Assembly (NCBI GenBank): GCA_949358305.1
Contig: OX442314.1
Location: forward strand, 7,929,060-7,993,059
DNA length: 64,000 bases
Direction: 5' to 3'
Source of the DNA: Strigamia acuminata
Taxonomy: Eukaryota; Arthropoda; Chilopoda; Geophilomorpha; Linotaeniidae
A model generated the notes under the pieces. It was not told where the DNA came from and searched no databases. It saw only the letters and a list, made by a program, of their open reading frames with translations. Below, in pieces: positions 31,559 to 43,072 of this stretch (positions are counted from its first letter, which is position 1; every line of letters begins with the position of its first letter). A program made the position numbers and the translations under genes.

Positions 31559-33211
31559 TGTGACGGTGACGACCACAACTCCTATCGCATGATAGTACCG
31601 GGTATAAGTCGCGTGAAATAGTGAATAATACGAGATAAAATAAAGACAACAAGTTTCTCAAAACACTACATTTATTGTTGTCAAACAATAGAATCAAATC
31701 TAAAAGTTATACAATTCTAATGCCGACATTTGGCAAGTTAAATACAAGTTAAACTATACAAATAATTGGCTGTGAAACAGCCCTAAAATAATATGATTAC
31801 GGTTAATGGTGATCCTGGGTTCGGGAACGGCAAAACGCCCGCTCGACCGAGATAAAGATGTCATCTATGCGTAGCCGGGCTGGCTGTGTCCTCGCGGCTT
31901 CCGTCGGTGCTCCGTAATCGTGAAACTGGTTCCTTCGCGCTCCTTCGCGTTCCTGGTTCGTATCTGGTGTAATGGTGTTTAGTTCGATCCGGGAGGTGCG
32001 GTTGACTCATGTGCACCGCCACAACTAGGGTTGGAAATTGGTAATGAATAAATGAAGTCATTTATTCGCCAAGGTTCCGCTTGCGAATTATATTTAATTC
32101 GCGATGTTGTGAGTTTAATAAATTAACTCAATAAATTGTATTCAATTTATTGTTACGAATTTGATTCGTCATACAGTGAAATAAGTCTCGTGACTTACTT
32201 CGGTTGTTAACTTGTTGCCAAGTTTAAACAATTAAGGTGTATTTATCAACTACAAAATATAATAAAGGTTAAACATCGCAACACACAATTGCCGTCAAAG
32301 TTCGCCTTGCTGAGCAGAACAGTATCGCGCGTGCCCTAAATAACAGTGCGGTGAGAGACGGCACTGATATTCAGGGGGATATAGCCCGCAGTTCTGCACA
32401 ACAGAATTAATCACCCGAGATACTACTCATAAGTAGACTGCTTTGGCACCATCACCGAAGAGATATAACTTTCCCAAACACATAGTGCTACTGGCGGTAA
32501 CTGCATGTTTTGCATGCAGACTGCTTTGGCACCATCAAGTGATGGAGTCAATCTCTTTCAGTAACAGTGCTACTAACGGTTACTAAATACTTTGGTATCA
32601 CACGTGATTCTATTGTCCGACCACGAGGATACTTATGCGGGAGGCTTTCTCCTCGGCAAGACCGTTTGACGGAAACATTAACAGTCCGAACTTCGCCTTC
32701 AGTTGACGGGGGTTGCATGGCTCAGCAGAGCCATGCTATGCATGGTCCGGTAGGACCATGCCCTGAGTAAGAAACGGCTATTTGACATGCGGAACATACC
32801 AAATAACCAGAAAACAAGACTAACTTAACTTCCTGTTGTCAGGGAGTTTTATACTCGGTGGGATTAGGTTCCACCAATCTCGTATCGCAGGAAGTGGATA
32901 CGGAGATGCAAATTGGGATTATGCTAATCTTTTAGCATAAACCGGAACTGGATACCGGGGACAGGAAATGGATACACAGAACGGAAATGCATTCTGAAAA
33001 TGGGTTTCATGTCGCGTACCCGTGATAAAGCAAGAATACCTGCTTTATCTGATTAAATATTGATAATATAACTTTATATTATCGATTTAAATCACATTTA
33101 TTCGTATCAAACATAATAATATGTTTGTGAACTTTTTCTACGCAAAATAGTAAGTTCGAGGTTGAATTTGCCGCTAGTACTAGTGGCGCCATCTATTGCT
33201 AATTTGTCACA
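31559..33211 (-). repeat. 3' LTR of the Gypsy element
   Basis: 1653 bp. Contains tandem stem-loops at 32715-32736 and 32740-32761. Differs from the 5' LTR at about 32490 (C/T), 32649 (G/A) and 33110 (A/G). Confidence 0.95.
32715..32761. other. Tandem stem-loops in LTR, conserved by covariation
   Basis: Two hairpins GCATGGCTC-AGCA-GAGCCATGC and GCATGGTCC-GGTA-GGACCATGC. Older copies at 6425-6446 and 63299-63322 keep one stem with altered but still paired bases. Confidence 0.7.
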
Positions 33212-33594
33212 CATCCCCCTTAATAACTAAACATATACTCTTATATTTTATGTTATTCTTTAGGAATATCATTTGTGTCAAATTCATCCATATTAATAAA
33301 TATTTTATTTCCAATATTTATAAGGCCCATGAGTGTTTTTAATAAACATGTTCTTATCCTTAGGATGCTCAAAAATTGTTTTTATTTTTTTTTCTTTCAG
33401 AGACGGTTATAAAAATAATTTGGTTACTAAAACAATAAACATGAAGTCATTCTCTCATAACGAAGAAGTACTTCTTACAAAAAAATCTTAGTTAAAGTAA
33501 TTTTTTGGTTACATAATATATTCTTTTATCACAGAATCAAACAAATAAATTGTTATTATTATTATATATTTTTTTTTTTAAAATTCGATACAGC

Positions 33595-35205
33595 TTAATC
33601 TTGACCTTTTTCGGTCTCCGTGGCGGGCTTTTGCCTATCCTTCGAAGAGGAACCTTTGCCACGTTTCTTGGCGGGAAGAGGTTCTTCCGGTTGCCGATCT
33701 ATGAAGAAGGCAGTGGTCGCAACAACTTCCGTGGCGATGGGAGTCTCGGGTGCTTTATCCCCTGCTTCAGGCTGATCAGTCGATCCGTCTTCTTCATTGA
33801 TCATCTTTTTGAGATCTTCGTAGATGTCAATCACCGGGGGCAAAACCAAAATCCAGCCTTCACATATTTGGTTTTTCAGTTCATCTGCGATTTTTCCCAC
33901 GAGCAGATTCCAAAGATGCTCCAAAATGTTGAAGCCCTCAACGCGACGTGGATTCAAGATCATTTGCATGATCCTGGTCACATATCCTACTGTTATTTGA
34001 TCGGGTAGACCCGTAACCAATTGACGAGAAATGATAATTGCAAGTCGAGCCACGATGGGGTAGTAGTATTCAACCTCCCAAACAAATAACTGTCCTATCT
34101 TGGTGTTCGGAAGAACTTGGTAAGGTTCAATCAAGAACTCGTTCGAAATTCCGTGCTCCACAACGTTTGGCATGGGGACTAGTGCGGCTTCGTCCGTTTG
34201 AGTCGCATTATCTACACAGACAATACTTGGCATTTTTTCCAAACCCATTTGAAGGCCAAGGGGCGTTCTTCGCGAATTCATAAATTCAGGATCCTCGTAT
34301 ACAGCTTTGCCATCGTTGGATAATAAAGCTTTACAAAGGTGGCAGGTTGCCCATTTTCGGGGTTCTGGATCGAACAACCCTTTAATCACGAACGAAACAA
34401 ACTTGGGGTTCCAGGGTTGGATTTTTAATCGTCGTTTCGTTCCGAGACAATTCCCGCACGATGCCAAATGGCATCCTGTCCCGGAGCCGGACATCCAGCC
34501 TACCCCGAAACAGAAAGGGCACGGTATTTCGCCCTTCGCGAGCTCCAAATTGTCGTGTGGAATTCCCATTTCCAGGTCGCGATCGCAGGCGGCTTTTCGA
34601 CGTAGTGTCTTTTCTTGCTTACTAGCTGCTCTTTGTTGAGCAGTCATCGGCTGCAGTTTGGGGGCTCTGGTGGACACAACCGTACGTTTCCCTCTAGCCG
34701 TATTATATCTAGGAGTATACACTACTTCGCGCGAAGTCGTGGGTGGCGGCGAGTCGTAATGAACGTACTCTCGCTGTTTGCGTTTGTTGTCTTGATGGCG
34801 GTTTCCCTCGGGATTTCGATTCGCCTCTAATTTGACAATCTCGTCCAGACTTCTCTCATGAGAGGTCGACGAATCTTCCATTCGACTCGTACTTGGTTTA
34901 TGGATCGGCTGTAACGGATGGCTTTTGGAGAAACTATCCTTTTTTGGTATAATGAAGGTTTCTTGTGTAACCTCCATCGCTGTTTTGGGTACAGCCGTTT
35001 TTGGGCGAATTTCCTTTGGGAGAGCATCTGGGTTGTTTCGGGCCCAGGTTAATATGTCCCATCCTTTTTGGTCGAGCACAATAGGAGTGTTTGGTGCTCC
35101 CGGGATCGTTACGATGGTCGGGTTGACCGTGGGCGTATTGTCTTCCTCTGAAGAGCTCGATTGAATCACAATTCGCCGCTTTTTAATTGGTATCTTCTTG
35201 ACCAT
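33595..35205 (-). CDS. Gypsy third ORF, 536 aa, unknown function, DnaJ-like Cys motif
   Basis: Lies downstream of pol in the position where errantiviruses carry env, but I see no signal peptide, no hydrophobic fusion peptide and no membrane anchor. The N-terminal half is basic and low complexity (KKRRIVIQSSSSEE; many S/T/P/R/K). Residues ~230-265 hold CPFCFGVGW ... CGNCLGTKRR, resembling the CxxCxGxG repeats of the DnaJ zinc domain, and CHLCKALL follows at ~297. The C-terminal ~200 residues look globular and partly helical, ending in a K/E/T-rich tail. It is probably nuclear or cytosolic and nucleic-acid or chaperone related, by inference only. The frame is intact in a young element, suggesting it is used. 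Confidence 0.8.
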   Translation of the reverse strand: MVKKIPIKKRRIVIQSSSSEEDNTPTVNPTIVTIPGAPNTPIVLDQKGWDILTWARNNPDALPKEIRPKTAVPKTAMEVTQETFIIPKKDSFSKSHPLQPIHKPSTSRMEDSSTSHERSLDEIVKLEANRNPEGNRHQDNKRKQREYVHYDSPPPTTSREVVYTPRYNTARGKRTVVSTRAPKLQPMTAQQRAASKQEKTLRRKAACDRDLEMGIPHDNLELAKGEIPCPFCFGVGWMSGSGTGCHLASCGNCLGTKRRLKIQPWNPKFVSFVIKGLFDPEPRKWATCHLCKALLSNDGKAVYEDPEFMNSRRTPLGLQMGLEKMPSIVCVDNATQTDEAALVPMPNVVEHGISNEFLIEPYQVLPNTKIGQLFVWEVEYYYPIVARLAIIISRQLVTGLPDQITVGYVTRIMQMILNPRRVEGFNILEHLWNLLVGKIADELKNQICEGWILVLPPVIDIYEDLKKMINEEDGSTDQPEAGDKAPETPIATEVVATTAFFIDRQPEEPLPAKKRGKGSSSKDRQKPATETEKGQD

Positions 35206-35795
35206 AATTCTACAAATATAAAAAACGTCTTAGTTTTATTTGCAATACTTTGGTATGCGCGCGCCCTCTATTGAGAAAACGCGTAACTGAATTTACGAAT
35301 TTTATAATTATAATTCGTTATAATTTTATATTTTCGTGTATTGATAATTTTATCGAACTTACGAAAATGTCCTGCTTCCTTTAGAAGCGTATCTTGTGGA
35401 ATTATGAGTGTAGTCGCCTCGACGACAACTTGGAGTTTAGAGCACGTGGCTTTCAAATCCTCCGCCGCTAATAAACGAATTCCGCTGGTTCGTATTTCTT
35501 CGAATATTCAAAGAAATTTCATGATATATATATATAACTTTATATGCATAATCATAATACCTGTATTCGTTGATTAACAGCTAACAATGTCAACGCGTTT
35601 GACCGTGATTTTTGTTGAATTCGACGAAGTTCTTCTTCTCTCACGTGTGTGTTAGAAGACTGAATATAGAACGAATCTTTTACTCTCCACCCGGGGTCAT
35701 AATTTATCAGGTGACTTCGCGAATTTTGATTTGAATATTCAATAACTGATTTAAATCAATATCTTTTAGAATATTCTTTTTATATTTAGAGTCGT

Positions 35796-38700
35796 TTAAC
35801 GACGTTCTTGAACCATCTGCACAAAATCCGTAGTATATTTCGGATTTGGCTTCGAAGTTCTTTTCGGTCTCGAGATTATCTCCGGAAGGTCAGCTGTTCG
35901 CTTCCGTTTATTTGAGTTATTACTTCGTGGGTCGATAATCTCGTCTCCATTTTCATTTGAGGTAGGAATTATTCTTTCTTCTGGTTCAAGACTTTCTTGA
36001 GGAAGTTCTTCCATATCTTTTTCAAGATTTTCACGAGAGGTTTCTTCCATATCTTGATTATCTAATTCTTGTGAATTAGATTTGTTAAATTCGGAATTTG
36101 CCGACATCCAATCAGGGTTTGGATGATCTTCCAGTTTTCCTTTTTTCTGACCCAGGGTCCATGTCTCAATCGGGTATGAAGGGATATACGGGGTGAGATC
36201 ATCCGTATTTATTGATGGTTCAATTGAATCATCTAATAATTTTCGTAAGGTGTATGCACCTCCTGTTAGTACGGCCGTGATTTCCCACGGTCCGTCTCGT
36301 TTTTCCGCAAATCCTTTAGTAATACCTTTGTCTTGATTGGAAAGAATATGTGTATTCTTCCAGACTAAATCACCTACTTCATATTTGCAAATATGAAATT
36401 TATTGCGGTGAATTCTGTCGTGTTTCTCGTAATTTAGTTGGATTCTACGGTGCATTTCTTGGTGTGCTCTCCGTAAAATCCCGAGTAAATTAAACACGAA
36501 TTCCTCAGGGTTATTTTTATCGAATTTATTCGCGTGTTGAATAATTCGCGGGTCGAAAGGTAGTGTTACTATTCTTCCCGTATTTAATAAAAATGGCGTC
36601 GATCCGGTTGCTTCGGATTTTGCCGTTCTGGATGCAAATGCAAATTCATTCAGAAAACGTGGCCAGTGAGAGTGCACATCAGAATAAATCGCAAGCATTA
36701 TTTTGATATCTCTGTTTGCCCGTTCTGTGGGGTTGGCCTGAGCATGATAAGGACTTATATGAGTCATTTTAATGTTATGCCTTTTGCAGAAACCCTCATA
36801 GATGGTTGATGCGAACTGTTTTCCATTATCACTGATAATTTTCCTGGGGTATCCCCATCTATGTACGATATCACCTAACTTTGTTATAATTGCTTCACTT
36901 GAAGCTTTGCTTAATGGGGCTAATTCTACCCATTTAGTACATTGATCGATTCCTACTAAAATATATTTATGTTGGTATTGACCAGCGGGTTTGGGACCCA
37001 TGAAGTCTAAACAAAGAACTTCCCATGGCTGTGCCATATTGTGAGGAGTATAACTCGCTCTGTTTTTGCGGTGTTGACTAGGTTTGTATTGTTGGCAATG
37101 AACACAACTACGAACATAATTGCACGTGTCTTTGCTCATTTTAGGCCAATAATAGATGAGTTTCGCTCGTTCGAGCGTTTTACTCATCCCCGCGTGTCCA
37201 CTTAACGGATGTCCGTGGCATGCGAACAACACTCGTCGTACTAACGAAGGTGGAATCACCGCTTTAAATCCGTTGCCGGAATCATTTAATTCTTCTTCAA
37301 ATGTTGGTTTGAAGAAGATTAACATTTCAGAGTCATTACTATTCTCATCTTCATTATCATGATTTTCTTTGAAATCTAGTTGGTAGCCTTTGATGTCTTT
37401 CATCCATCGCTTAGTTTTCTTATTCCTTCTTTGCTCAACTTCATCTAATTTTAGATGAGTTATTATTTTTCTACATTCATAGTCTTTGAGCTGAGCTTCG
37501 ATGATTTCTGCTCTGGTAGGAGGAACTATACTTAGTACTTCGGTTAAAGCACTAAATAAAGTTTCTGGTTCTACATGACCTTTCTCCCCCTTTTCCAAAG
37601 AATTATTTAATTTTTTGGAATAATCAAACTTTACTGACACGTTTGTTAAGAACTGACAGGGTTTTGGTTCTTCTCTACGAGTAACTTCTTTATTTCCGTC
37701 CCATTCGGGCCAGAATTGAGTTATTTCTGTGGGTTCGATGTAATCATCCTTCGGAATGTCTTCAATACTCAAAGGAGCTCTTGAAAATGCGTCTGCGACT
37801 TGATTTTGAGTACCACGACGATACTTAATCTTAAAGGCGCCACATTGCAGTTTAATTGCCCATCGGCCAAAACGACCAGAAGGTTCTGGCGTTCCCATTA
37901 GCCATTTTAAGGCTTCTGCATCTGACTCCAGGGTGAAAGACGTGTATTCTATGTAGGGGCGGAAACGTTCTACAGCCCATACTACCGCTAGACACTCTAG
38001 TTCGGGAGTAGTGTAACGTTGCTCGGCTCCTCGAAGTACGCGACTAGCGTAAGCTACGGGTCTTGGAGTTTTAATCCATTTGTCCTTGTTTTTATCAAGA
38101 AAGTCCACATCTTGGCATAACACCGCTCCTAATCCTGAATGTGAAGCATCTGTTAGAATCACAAAGGGTTCGAGCATGTTAGGCATTAACAAAACTTGAG
38201 TTTCGTCGCATAAAATGTCTTTAATTCTTTCGAAAGCGTCTATTTGCTCTTGTCCCCAGACAAAGGTTGCTTTCTCGTGCATTATGCTAGTCAGTGGAGT
38301 AGCAATTTCACCGTGGTTAGGAATAAACTTCCTAAAGAAATTTGCCAACCCGTGAAACCTTTGTACATCTTTCGATGTTTTTGGGGTGGGAAATTTTCGT
38401 ACTGACGCGATTTTATCAGGATCCGGGGCCAATCCATTCGGAGTGATTAAGTGTCCCAGAAATTTTAGCGTAGTTCTGCCGAACTTAGACTTTTCTTTAT
38501 TTACGGACAAGTTTGCTTTGTCTAGTCGTTCTAATACATCTTTAATGTGACCGAGATGTTGATCCCAAGTCTGAGAAAAGATAATTACATCGTCTAAATA
38601 GACTAATGCGTGTTTATATAACGCGTCACCCATAACTTGTTCCATTAGGGCTTGAAATGTACAAGGCGCGTTACATAACCCAAATGGCATACGTACAAAT

Positions 38701-41700
38701 TGATAGTTGCCTTTCGGAGTATAGAAAGCAGTTTTCTGCTTATCTTCGTCTTCCATCTCTACTTGATAATATCCTTTTGTAAGGTCAAGTGAGGTGAAGT
38801 ATTTTGCCTGATTAGTATTGTGCATGAGCAAATCAATACTGGGCATTTGGATTGCATTGATTTCGGTGATCGCATTTAACCATCGGAAATCAATACATAA
38901 CCTATATGTGCCATTTGGTTTGGCAACTATTACGGGATGACTTATGTAAGGTCCCGTAGATTTCTCAATGAGATTCTCTGCTTCTAGCTCTTCAACTAGT
39001 TTGGTCATAATCGCAATTTTAGCTGGATTGTACATGCGAAACGGTTGTTTTTTCCATTTCGCGTCCTTTTTAAACGTAATTTTATGCTTAGTAAGGTTCG
39101 TACAACCAACTTTGTCCCGAAAGACGTGCTTGATTCCGGAAATTACTTCTAGTAATTTGGTCTTATCCTCGTCGGAACAATCACAATCTTTCACCAACAA
39201 TTCTTCCCAATTGTCGGGTGTATGAGTGACTGTTCCGTCGTCTTTTAGTGTGCGTAACCTCGCTAGACTGTCATTAAATTCGTTATCCACGTAAGGCGCA
39301 GTCCAACCAGGTTTGTTGTCACAGTCAAATACAGCTCGTGCTGGATTTAAATTAATTGTTGTACGACGCATAAAATTGTGTCCTAAAATTAGGCCACACA
39401 CGTTTCGGTCTAAAATGATGAAATTCATTGGAGTGAATTCTACTCCATCTGCCCATTGAACACAAAGGGTTATTTGTCCTAGCGGGATATGAGTTATGCC
39501 GACGGCACAAACTTTCATATTTCGGGGGCAATCTTGAATGAAGTCAGGGGAGGCACAAGTACTGTCAAGTAATTGTAATCCAATAAAACATTGGGTGGCT
39601 CCTGAATCCATTAAAGCATTATAGGTGAGTCCACCTATTGTTATTTTCATTCGGGGGTCGTCGCTACTGTTTCCCAAACGTTTGATGTGTTCAACTACTT
39701 CAGCTCTCTTGAGCTGATGTTCTTTGACATATTTACGAAGTCTATGATGTCTAGATAATTTCGAGGAGATATCTAAATTTTCCATCATTGCTTCCAAACT
39801 TTCGCATACTCCTCCACTAGAACTAGTGGTTTCCTCTCGAACAGGAGGATTTGTAGCGCTTTCAATTATTGCATTCAAGGACTCTCGCCAAGATTCGTCC
39901 CCCTTATCCGCAGGAAAGAGGTCGTCATCGAATGATGTAAATGGATTTTCGGTCTCTTCCATCGAAAAAGGAGTGTTGGGATAAGGTTCCTTAAATACAT
40001 ACTTTGGATTCCTTTTCCTAGTTCTACGATTAGGTCGTTTAATTTCCTCATCCTGAATTACTAATTTATTCAGAGTTTCGTTTAGAACATTTTCTATTTC
40101 TGAGGACAATGTATTACTCTGGTTTTTTAGGGGGTTTTCGGTAACCCCCTCTACTAGTTTTTTTGGAGCCGGTGGACCTTCAATCGCCAAAGGCGGAGTG
40201 GTCGCATTTTTTGGATCCAAAAATTTAGTGAATAGATCCGACATGGATTTTGTCATACTAGTTTGCATAGTAGTTTTGAAATCTTCAAGTTTTTGATCCA
40301 AAGATTCAGCGGTTACCCAATTTTGTCTCTGTCGTTTAAAAAGATCAGAGGCGGGGTTGGTATTGGTATTATTACCAGTACCTTGGGGTTTGTCCTGAAC
40401 AAATTTTCTTTTTTGTAACAAAGGACATTCCCTCTTAAAGTGTCCTGGTTGATTGCAATGGAAACATTTTCCAGTTGCTTTCTCCGATAGGGCACATACC
40501 ATGTTGTTGAATCCAACATCGTTTTCAAGATTGTCTGTCTCGTCAGATTCCATAGGTACAACTTCTGGTTCGGCGTTCAACGTCTGAGTAGATCGTATGA
40601 GTGGGCGCGAACTCCTGGCGTCTTTACCTCTTTGAGTATTTGACGGGACAGTTTCGTCCTCTTTATTGGCAATAGTGTCCACACTAGCGTTTTGGGCTTC
40701 GAAAAGAGCCCTATTCTGTCGGACAAATTGAAATATGTCATTGAATGATTCTTCATAGAGACCTCTATCGATTATTCGATTGTAACTAACTAAGTTCAAA
40801 TTCTCGAGAAGAGTGGGAGCTTCATCTCTTTTTGAATAAGATCCTTGAGCTTGTTTAAATCTCAAAAGAAATGTATAGAGTGGCTCTTCTGGGCCCTGGA
40901 TTAAATTTCGAAGCTTTCGGGCTCGAGTGACAGGGATCATGTCAAACTCCGCCAAAAATAACTTTTCGAAAGTTTTCCAGTCAACAAATTTGTCGATGTT
41001 ATCGGTATGCCATTCGTGGGCTATACCAGATAAATAAGTTGGTATTCCGCGTTTTACCATCTCATCCAGGGTTAAACCTTTAGCGACAGCGACTGTTTTG
41101 GCTGTGGCTAGAAATTTAGCCACTTCTTTCTGTTTCCCATCGAAAACAGGCATATCCTGACCTTTGAAAAAGGTTTTGCTCGAATTGTTTGCATTATTAT
41201 TTTGCTGTGCATTATTCTGCATAAATTGTTGTACTTGATGTGCACAATCAGTTTGAATATTTCGCACATAGGTAAGGATGGTTCCCAAGTCGTCGGTAGA
41301 AAATCTCGCTTGAGATGAACTACCATCGGAGGATGCCGAACCAGAATTTTGTTCAAAATTGGGCAGATTTCCCTTAGGGACCTGATTGTCCTGGGGGATT
41401 TCTTTCCTTGGAGGAACATAATTCTCATGCTGTGTATGATTGCCAGATGGTACATGTTGTCCATGTGGAACACTACTTTTATTTTGTACACGTTCTGGGG
41501 GTGTCTGATTTGAACGAGTCTTTCCCGCCGGTAAATTTTGAATAACGGGGGACGGTGAGATCGGATCGGATCTCCTTGGAGTTCGATTTGACACTTTTTT
41601 TGACTGTGTTGGGGGGACAAACTGTCCTTTCCCCGGTGTCGGGGGGACATAATGTCTATTTCCAGATGTTGGAGTAACATACTGTCTATGTCCCGAGTTT

Positions 41701-42266
41701 TGGGAGATATTTTGTCTATTCCCTGAAGTTTGGGGGATAAAACCCGAATTACTATTGTTAATCATTCGATTAACACTAGTCGATCTAGACCTTGGTTTGG
41801 CTAGATTTAAAGGACTATTAGAACTGGGTGTTCTTTGTCCAGAACTTTGTTGACTACGGGATCGGCTAAACGATGGTTCGCGTACCATTCTATCGTTTAG
41901 CTGGGGAGTCGACACTATCCGGGCTTGATATCCCAACCTCTTTTTAGGAGAGGGAAAGTCCAGCTTACGATTCGTGGGAATCGTTTTTCGTGGGGTTCGG
42001 TGTGAAGTCCGCGAATGCCGACTTTCGTTCTCCGAATCTTCATCTTCATCGGGTCTAATTCTCTGATTTCTTTTCTCAAGTACGCGTACATGATTAACCG
42101 CTTCGGTTATTGTTTTGAAATCAACCCGATTCAGATTATAGAGTTGACAGTACTCTGTCAAATCGTCCGGAATTAAATCCGTTTGGTCTTCGAGTCGGAC
42201 GTAACTATTTTCCAAGTTTCCGTCATCGACTTCTCGTTCATTCATATGAATGTTTTCGTCAGACAT
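35796..42266 (-). CDS. Gypsy Gag-Pol fusion polyprotein, 2156 aa
   Basis: Start chosen at the ATG 42266 (MSDENIHMNERE); the open frame extends 35 codons upstream. Numbering from the frame start at 42371: a long disordered S/T/P/Q-rich N-terminus (~50-370), Gag capsid-like region (~395-560), one CCHC knuckle CFHCNQPGHFKREC (~635), protease with ALMDSGATQ (~920), and reverse transcriptase with LCIDFRWLN, SLDLTKGYYQ and the YLDD box (~1257). Then come RNase H (LTDASHSGLGAVL; LESDAEALKWL), the integrase H2C2 finger (HGHPLSGHAG ... CVHCQQ, ~1715-1755), and its catalytic core DFMG / SDNGKQF / PTERANR (D,D,E). All key residues are intact and no frameshift divides gag from pol, which is unusual. The element is probably autonomous. 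Confidence 0.93.
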   Translation of the reverse strand: MSDENIHMNEREVDDGNLENSYVRLEDQTDLIPDDLTEYCQLYNLNRVDFKTITEAVNHVRVLEKRNQRIRPDEDEDSENESRHSRTSHRTPRKTIPTNRKLDFPSPKKRLGYQARIVSTPQLNDRMVREPSFSRSRSQQSSGQRTPSSNSPLNLAKPRSRSTSVNRMINNSNSGFIPQTSGNRQNISQNSGHRQYVTPTSGNRHYVPPTPGKGQFVPPTQSKKVSNRTPRRSDPISPSPVIQNLPAGKTRSNQTPPERVQNKSSVPHGQHVPSGNHTQHENYVPPRKEIPQDNQVPKGNLPNFEQNSGSASSDGSSSQARFSTDDLGTILTYVRNIQTDCAHQVQQFMQNNAQQNNNANNSSKTFFKGQDMPVFDGKQKEVAKFLATAKTVAVAKGLTLDEMVKRGIPTYLSGIAHEWHTDNIDKFVDWKTFEKLFLAEFDMIPVTRARKLRNLIQGPEEPLYTFLLRFKQAQGSYSKRDEAPTLLENLNLVSYNRIIDRGLYEESFNDIFQFVRQNRALFEAQNASVDTIANKEDETVPSNTQRGKDARSSRPLIRSTQTLNAEPEVVPMESDETDNLENDVGFNNMVCALSEKATGKCFHCNQPGHFKRECPLLQKRKFVQDKPQGTGNNTNTNPASDLFKRQRQNWVTAESLDQKLEDFKTTMQTSMTKSMSDLFTKFLDPKNATTPPLAIEGPPAPKKLVEGVTENPLKNQSNTLSSEIENVLNETLNKLVIQDEEIKRPNRRTRKRNPKYVFKEPYPNTPFSMEETENPFTSFDDDLFPADKGDESWRESLNAIIESATNPPVREETTSSSGGVCESLEAMMENLDISSKLSRHHRLRKYVKEHQLKRAEVVEHIKRLGNSSDDPRMKITIGGLTYNALMDSGATQCFIGLQLLDSTCASPDFIQDCPRNMKVCAVGITHIPLGQITLCVQWADGVEFTPMNFIILDRNVCGLILGHNFMRRTTINLNPARAVFDCDNKPGWTAPYVDNEFNDSLARLRTLKDDGTVTHTPDNWEELLVKDCDCSDEDKTKLLEVISGIKHVFRDKVGCTNLTKHKITFKKDAKWKKQPFRMYNPAKIAIMTKLVEELEAENLIEKSTGPYISHPVIVAKPNGTYRLCIDFRWLNAITEINAIQMPSIDLLMHNTNQAKYFTSLDLTKGYYQVEMEDEDKQKTAFYTPKGNYQFVRMPFGLCNAPCTFQALMEQVMGDALYKHALVYLDDVIIFSQTWDQHLGHIKDVLERLDKANLSVNKEKSKFGRTTLKFLGHLITPNGLAPDPDKIASVRKFPTPKTSKDVQRFHGLANFFRKFIPNHGEIATPLTSIMHEKATFVWGQEQIDAFERIKDILCDETQVLLMPNMLEPFVILTDASHSGLGAVLCQDVDFLDKNKDKWIKTPRPVAYASRVLRGAEQRYTTPELECLAVVWAVERFRPYIEYTSFTLESDAEALKWLMGTPEPSGRFGRWAIKLQCGAFKIKYRRGTQNQVADAFSRAPLSIEDIPKDDYIEPTEITQFWPEWDGNKEVTRREEPKPCQFLTNVSVKFDYSKKLNNSLEKGEKGHVEPETLFSALTEVLSIVPPTRAEIIEAQLKDYECRKIITHLKLDEVEQRRNKKTKRWMKDIKGYQLDFKENHDNEDENSNDSEMLIFFKPTFEEELNDSGNGFKAVIPPSLVRRVLFACHGHPLSGHAGMSKTLERAKLIYYWPKMSKDTCNYVRSCVHCQQYKPSQHRKNRASYTPHNMAQPWEVLCLDFMGPKPAGQYQHKYILVGIDQCTKWVELAPLSKASSEAIITKLGDIVHRWGYPRKIISDNGKQFASTIYEGFCKRHNIKMTHISPYHAQANPTERANRDIKIMLAIYSDVHSHWPRFLNEFAFASRTAKSEATGSTPFLLNTGRIVTLPFDPRIIQHANKFDKNNPEEFVFNLLGILRRAHQEMHRRIQLNYEKHDRIHRNKFHICKYEVGDLVWKNTHILSNQDKGITKGFAEKRDGPWEITAVLTGGAYTLRKLLDDSIEPSINTDDLTPYIPSYPIETWTLGQKKGKLEDHPNPDWMSANSEFNKSNSQELDNQDMEETSRENLEKDMEELPQESLEPEERIIPTSNENGDEIIDPRSNNSNKRKRTADLPEIISRPKRTSKPNPKYTTDFVQMVQERR

Positions 42267-43052
42267 AATAAAAGGTTCTAAATTCTTTATTTCTAAAGAA
42301 CGATAACACACTTTATAAAAATACACTTCAAAATAACAATACACTTCGATAAGGTTAAGCTTAAACTCCACGTGGTGGTTAAACGTGTTAAACTATCGAT
42401 AAATTTTAAACAATCAAATGAATCCTACTACAAGTAAACTAGCGTCGGGTGAGAAGGCGCTTTAAACTATTTGTTAAAATAATAGGTGAAATACACTTAA
42501 CTTTAGCTGGTTTACGGCGTGGAAAATTCGAATCGGGACTGAACGGGACGGCGTGGTCAAGATGGCTACTGGAGCACGTGTCTGCAGGTCTGGTCTGGAT
42601 ACGAATGGTCGTCTGTAGTCTGGATCCGCGTGGCATCGAGGATCGATAATCCTTTAATCCCTCGACACTTTATTGGTGGAAAGTTATTTTATCCAATGAT
42701 AAAATGGAAACTAATCCTTTATTTTAGTAGTTTTCTACTACGTCCGCACTTTGGCCTGGTCAATCTCGTTACTGATTGGATATTTCTTACGAAAATATTC
42801 AACTAACATTGAAATTTTACCAAGCTTTTTTCGTGAAAATTAAAATTAATTTTACTTCGATTTTAAGTGTTTTTTCAACACAACGAAACTTTCCCTTTAA
42901 TGTTAGAGTTCTCACGAACCCCAACGTTCTTAAAGAGAATTCCCTACTTCGCAAAAGCAGAGACATCTAAAAATGTTTTGAAATGTTATAATCTTTATTT
43001 ATCTCAATTTTCACTTTTATTTAAATTCGATAAATTTAAAACTGTGCAACCT

Positions 43053-43070
43053 ATCTCGGTGGGACCTCCA
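43053..43070 (-). other. Primer-binding site, tRNA-Gln
   Basis: On the element's sense strand TGGAGGTCCCACCGAGAT is complementary to the 3' end of a eukaryotic tRNA-Gln (acceptor GGTCCCA, CCA end). It lies 2 nt inside the 5' LTR. Confidence 0.85.
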
Positions 43071-43072
43071 CG

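Noticed and set aside
32567-32770. 67-codon frame in the LTR (also at 44081)
   Set aside because: Overlaps the stem-loop region, absent from older LTR copies, and has no coding signature.
33595-35205. Envelope gene interpretation of the third Gypsy ORF
   Set aside because: No signal peptide, no transmembrane segment, no furin-like site or fusion peptide visible.
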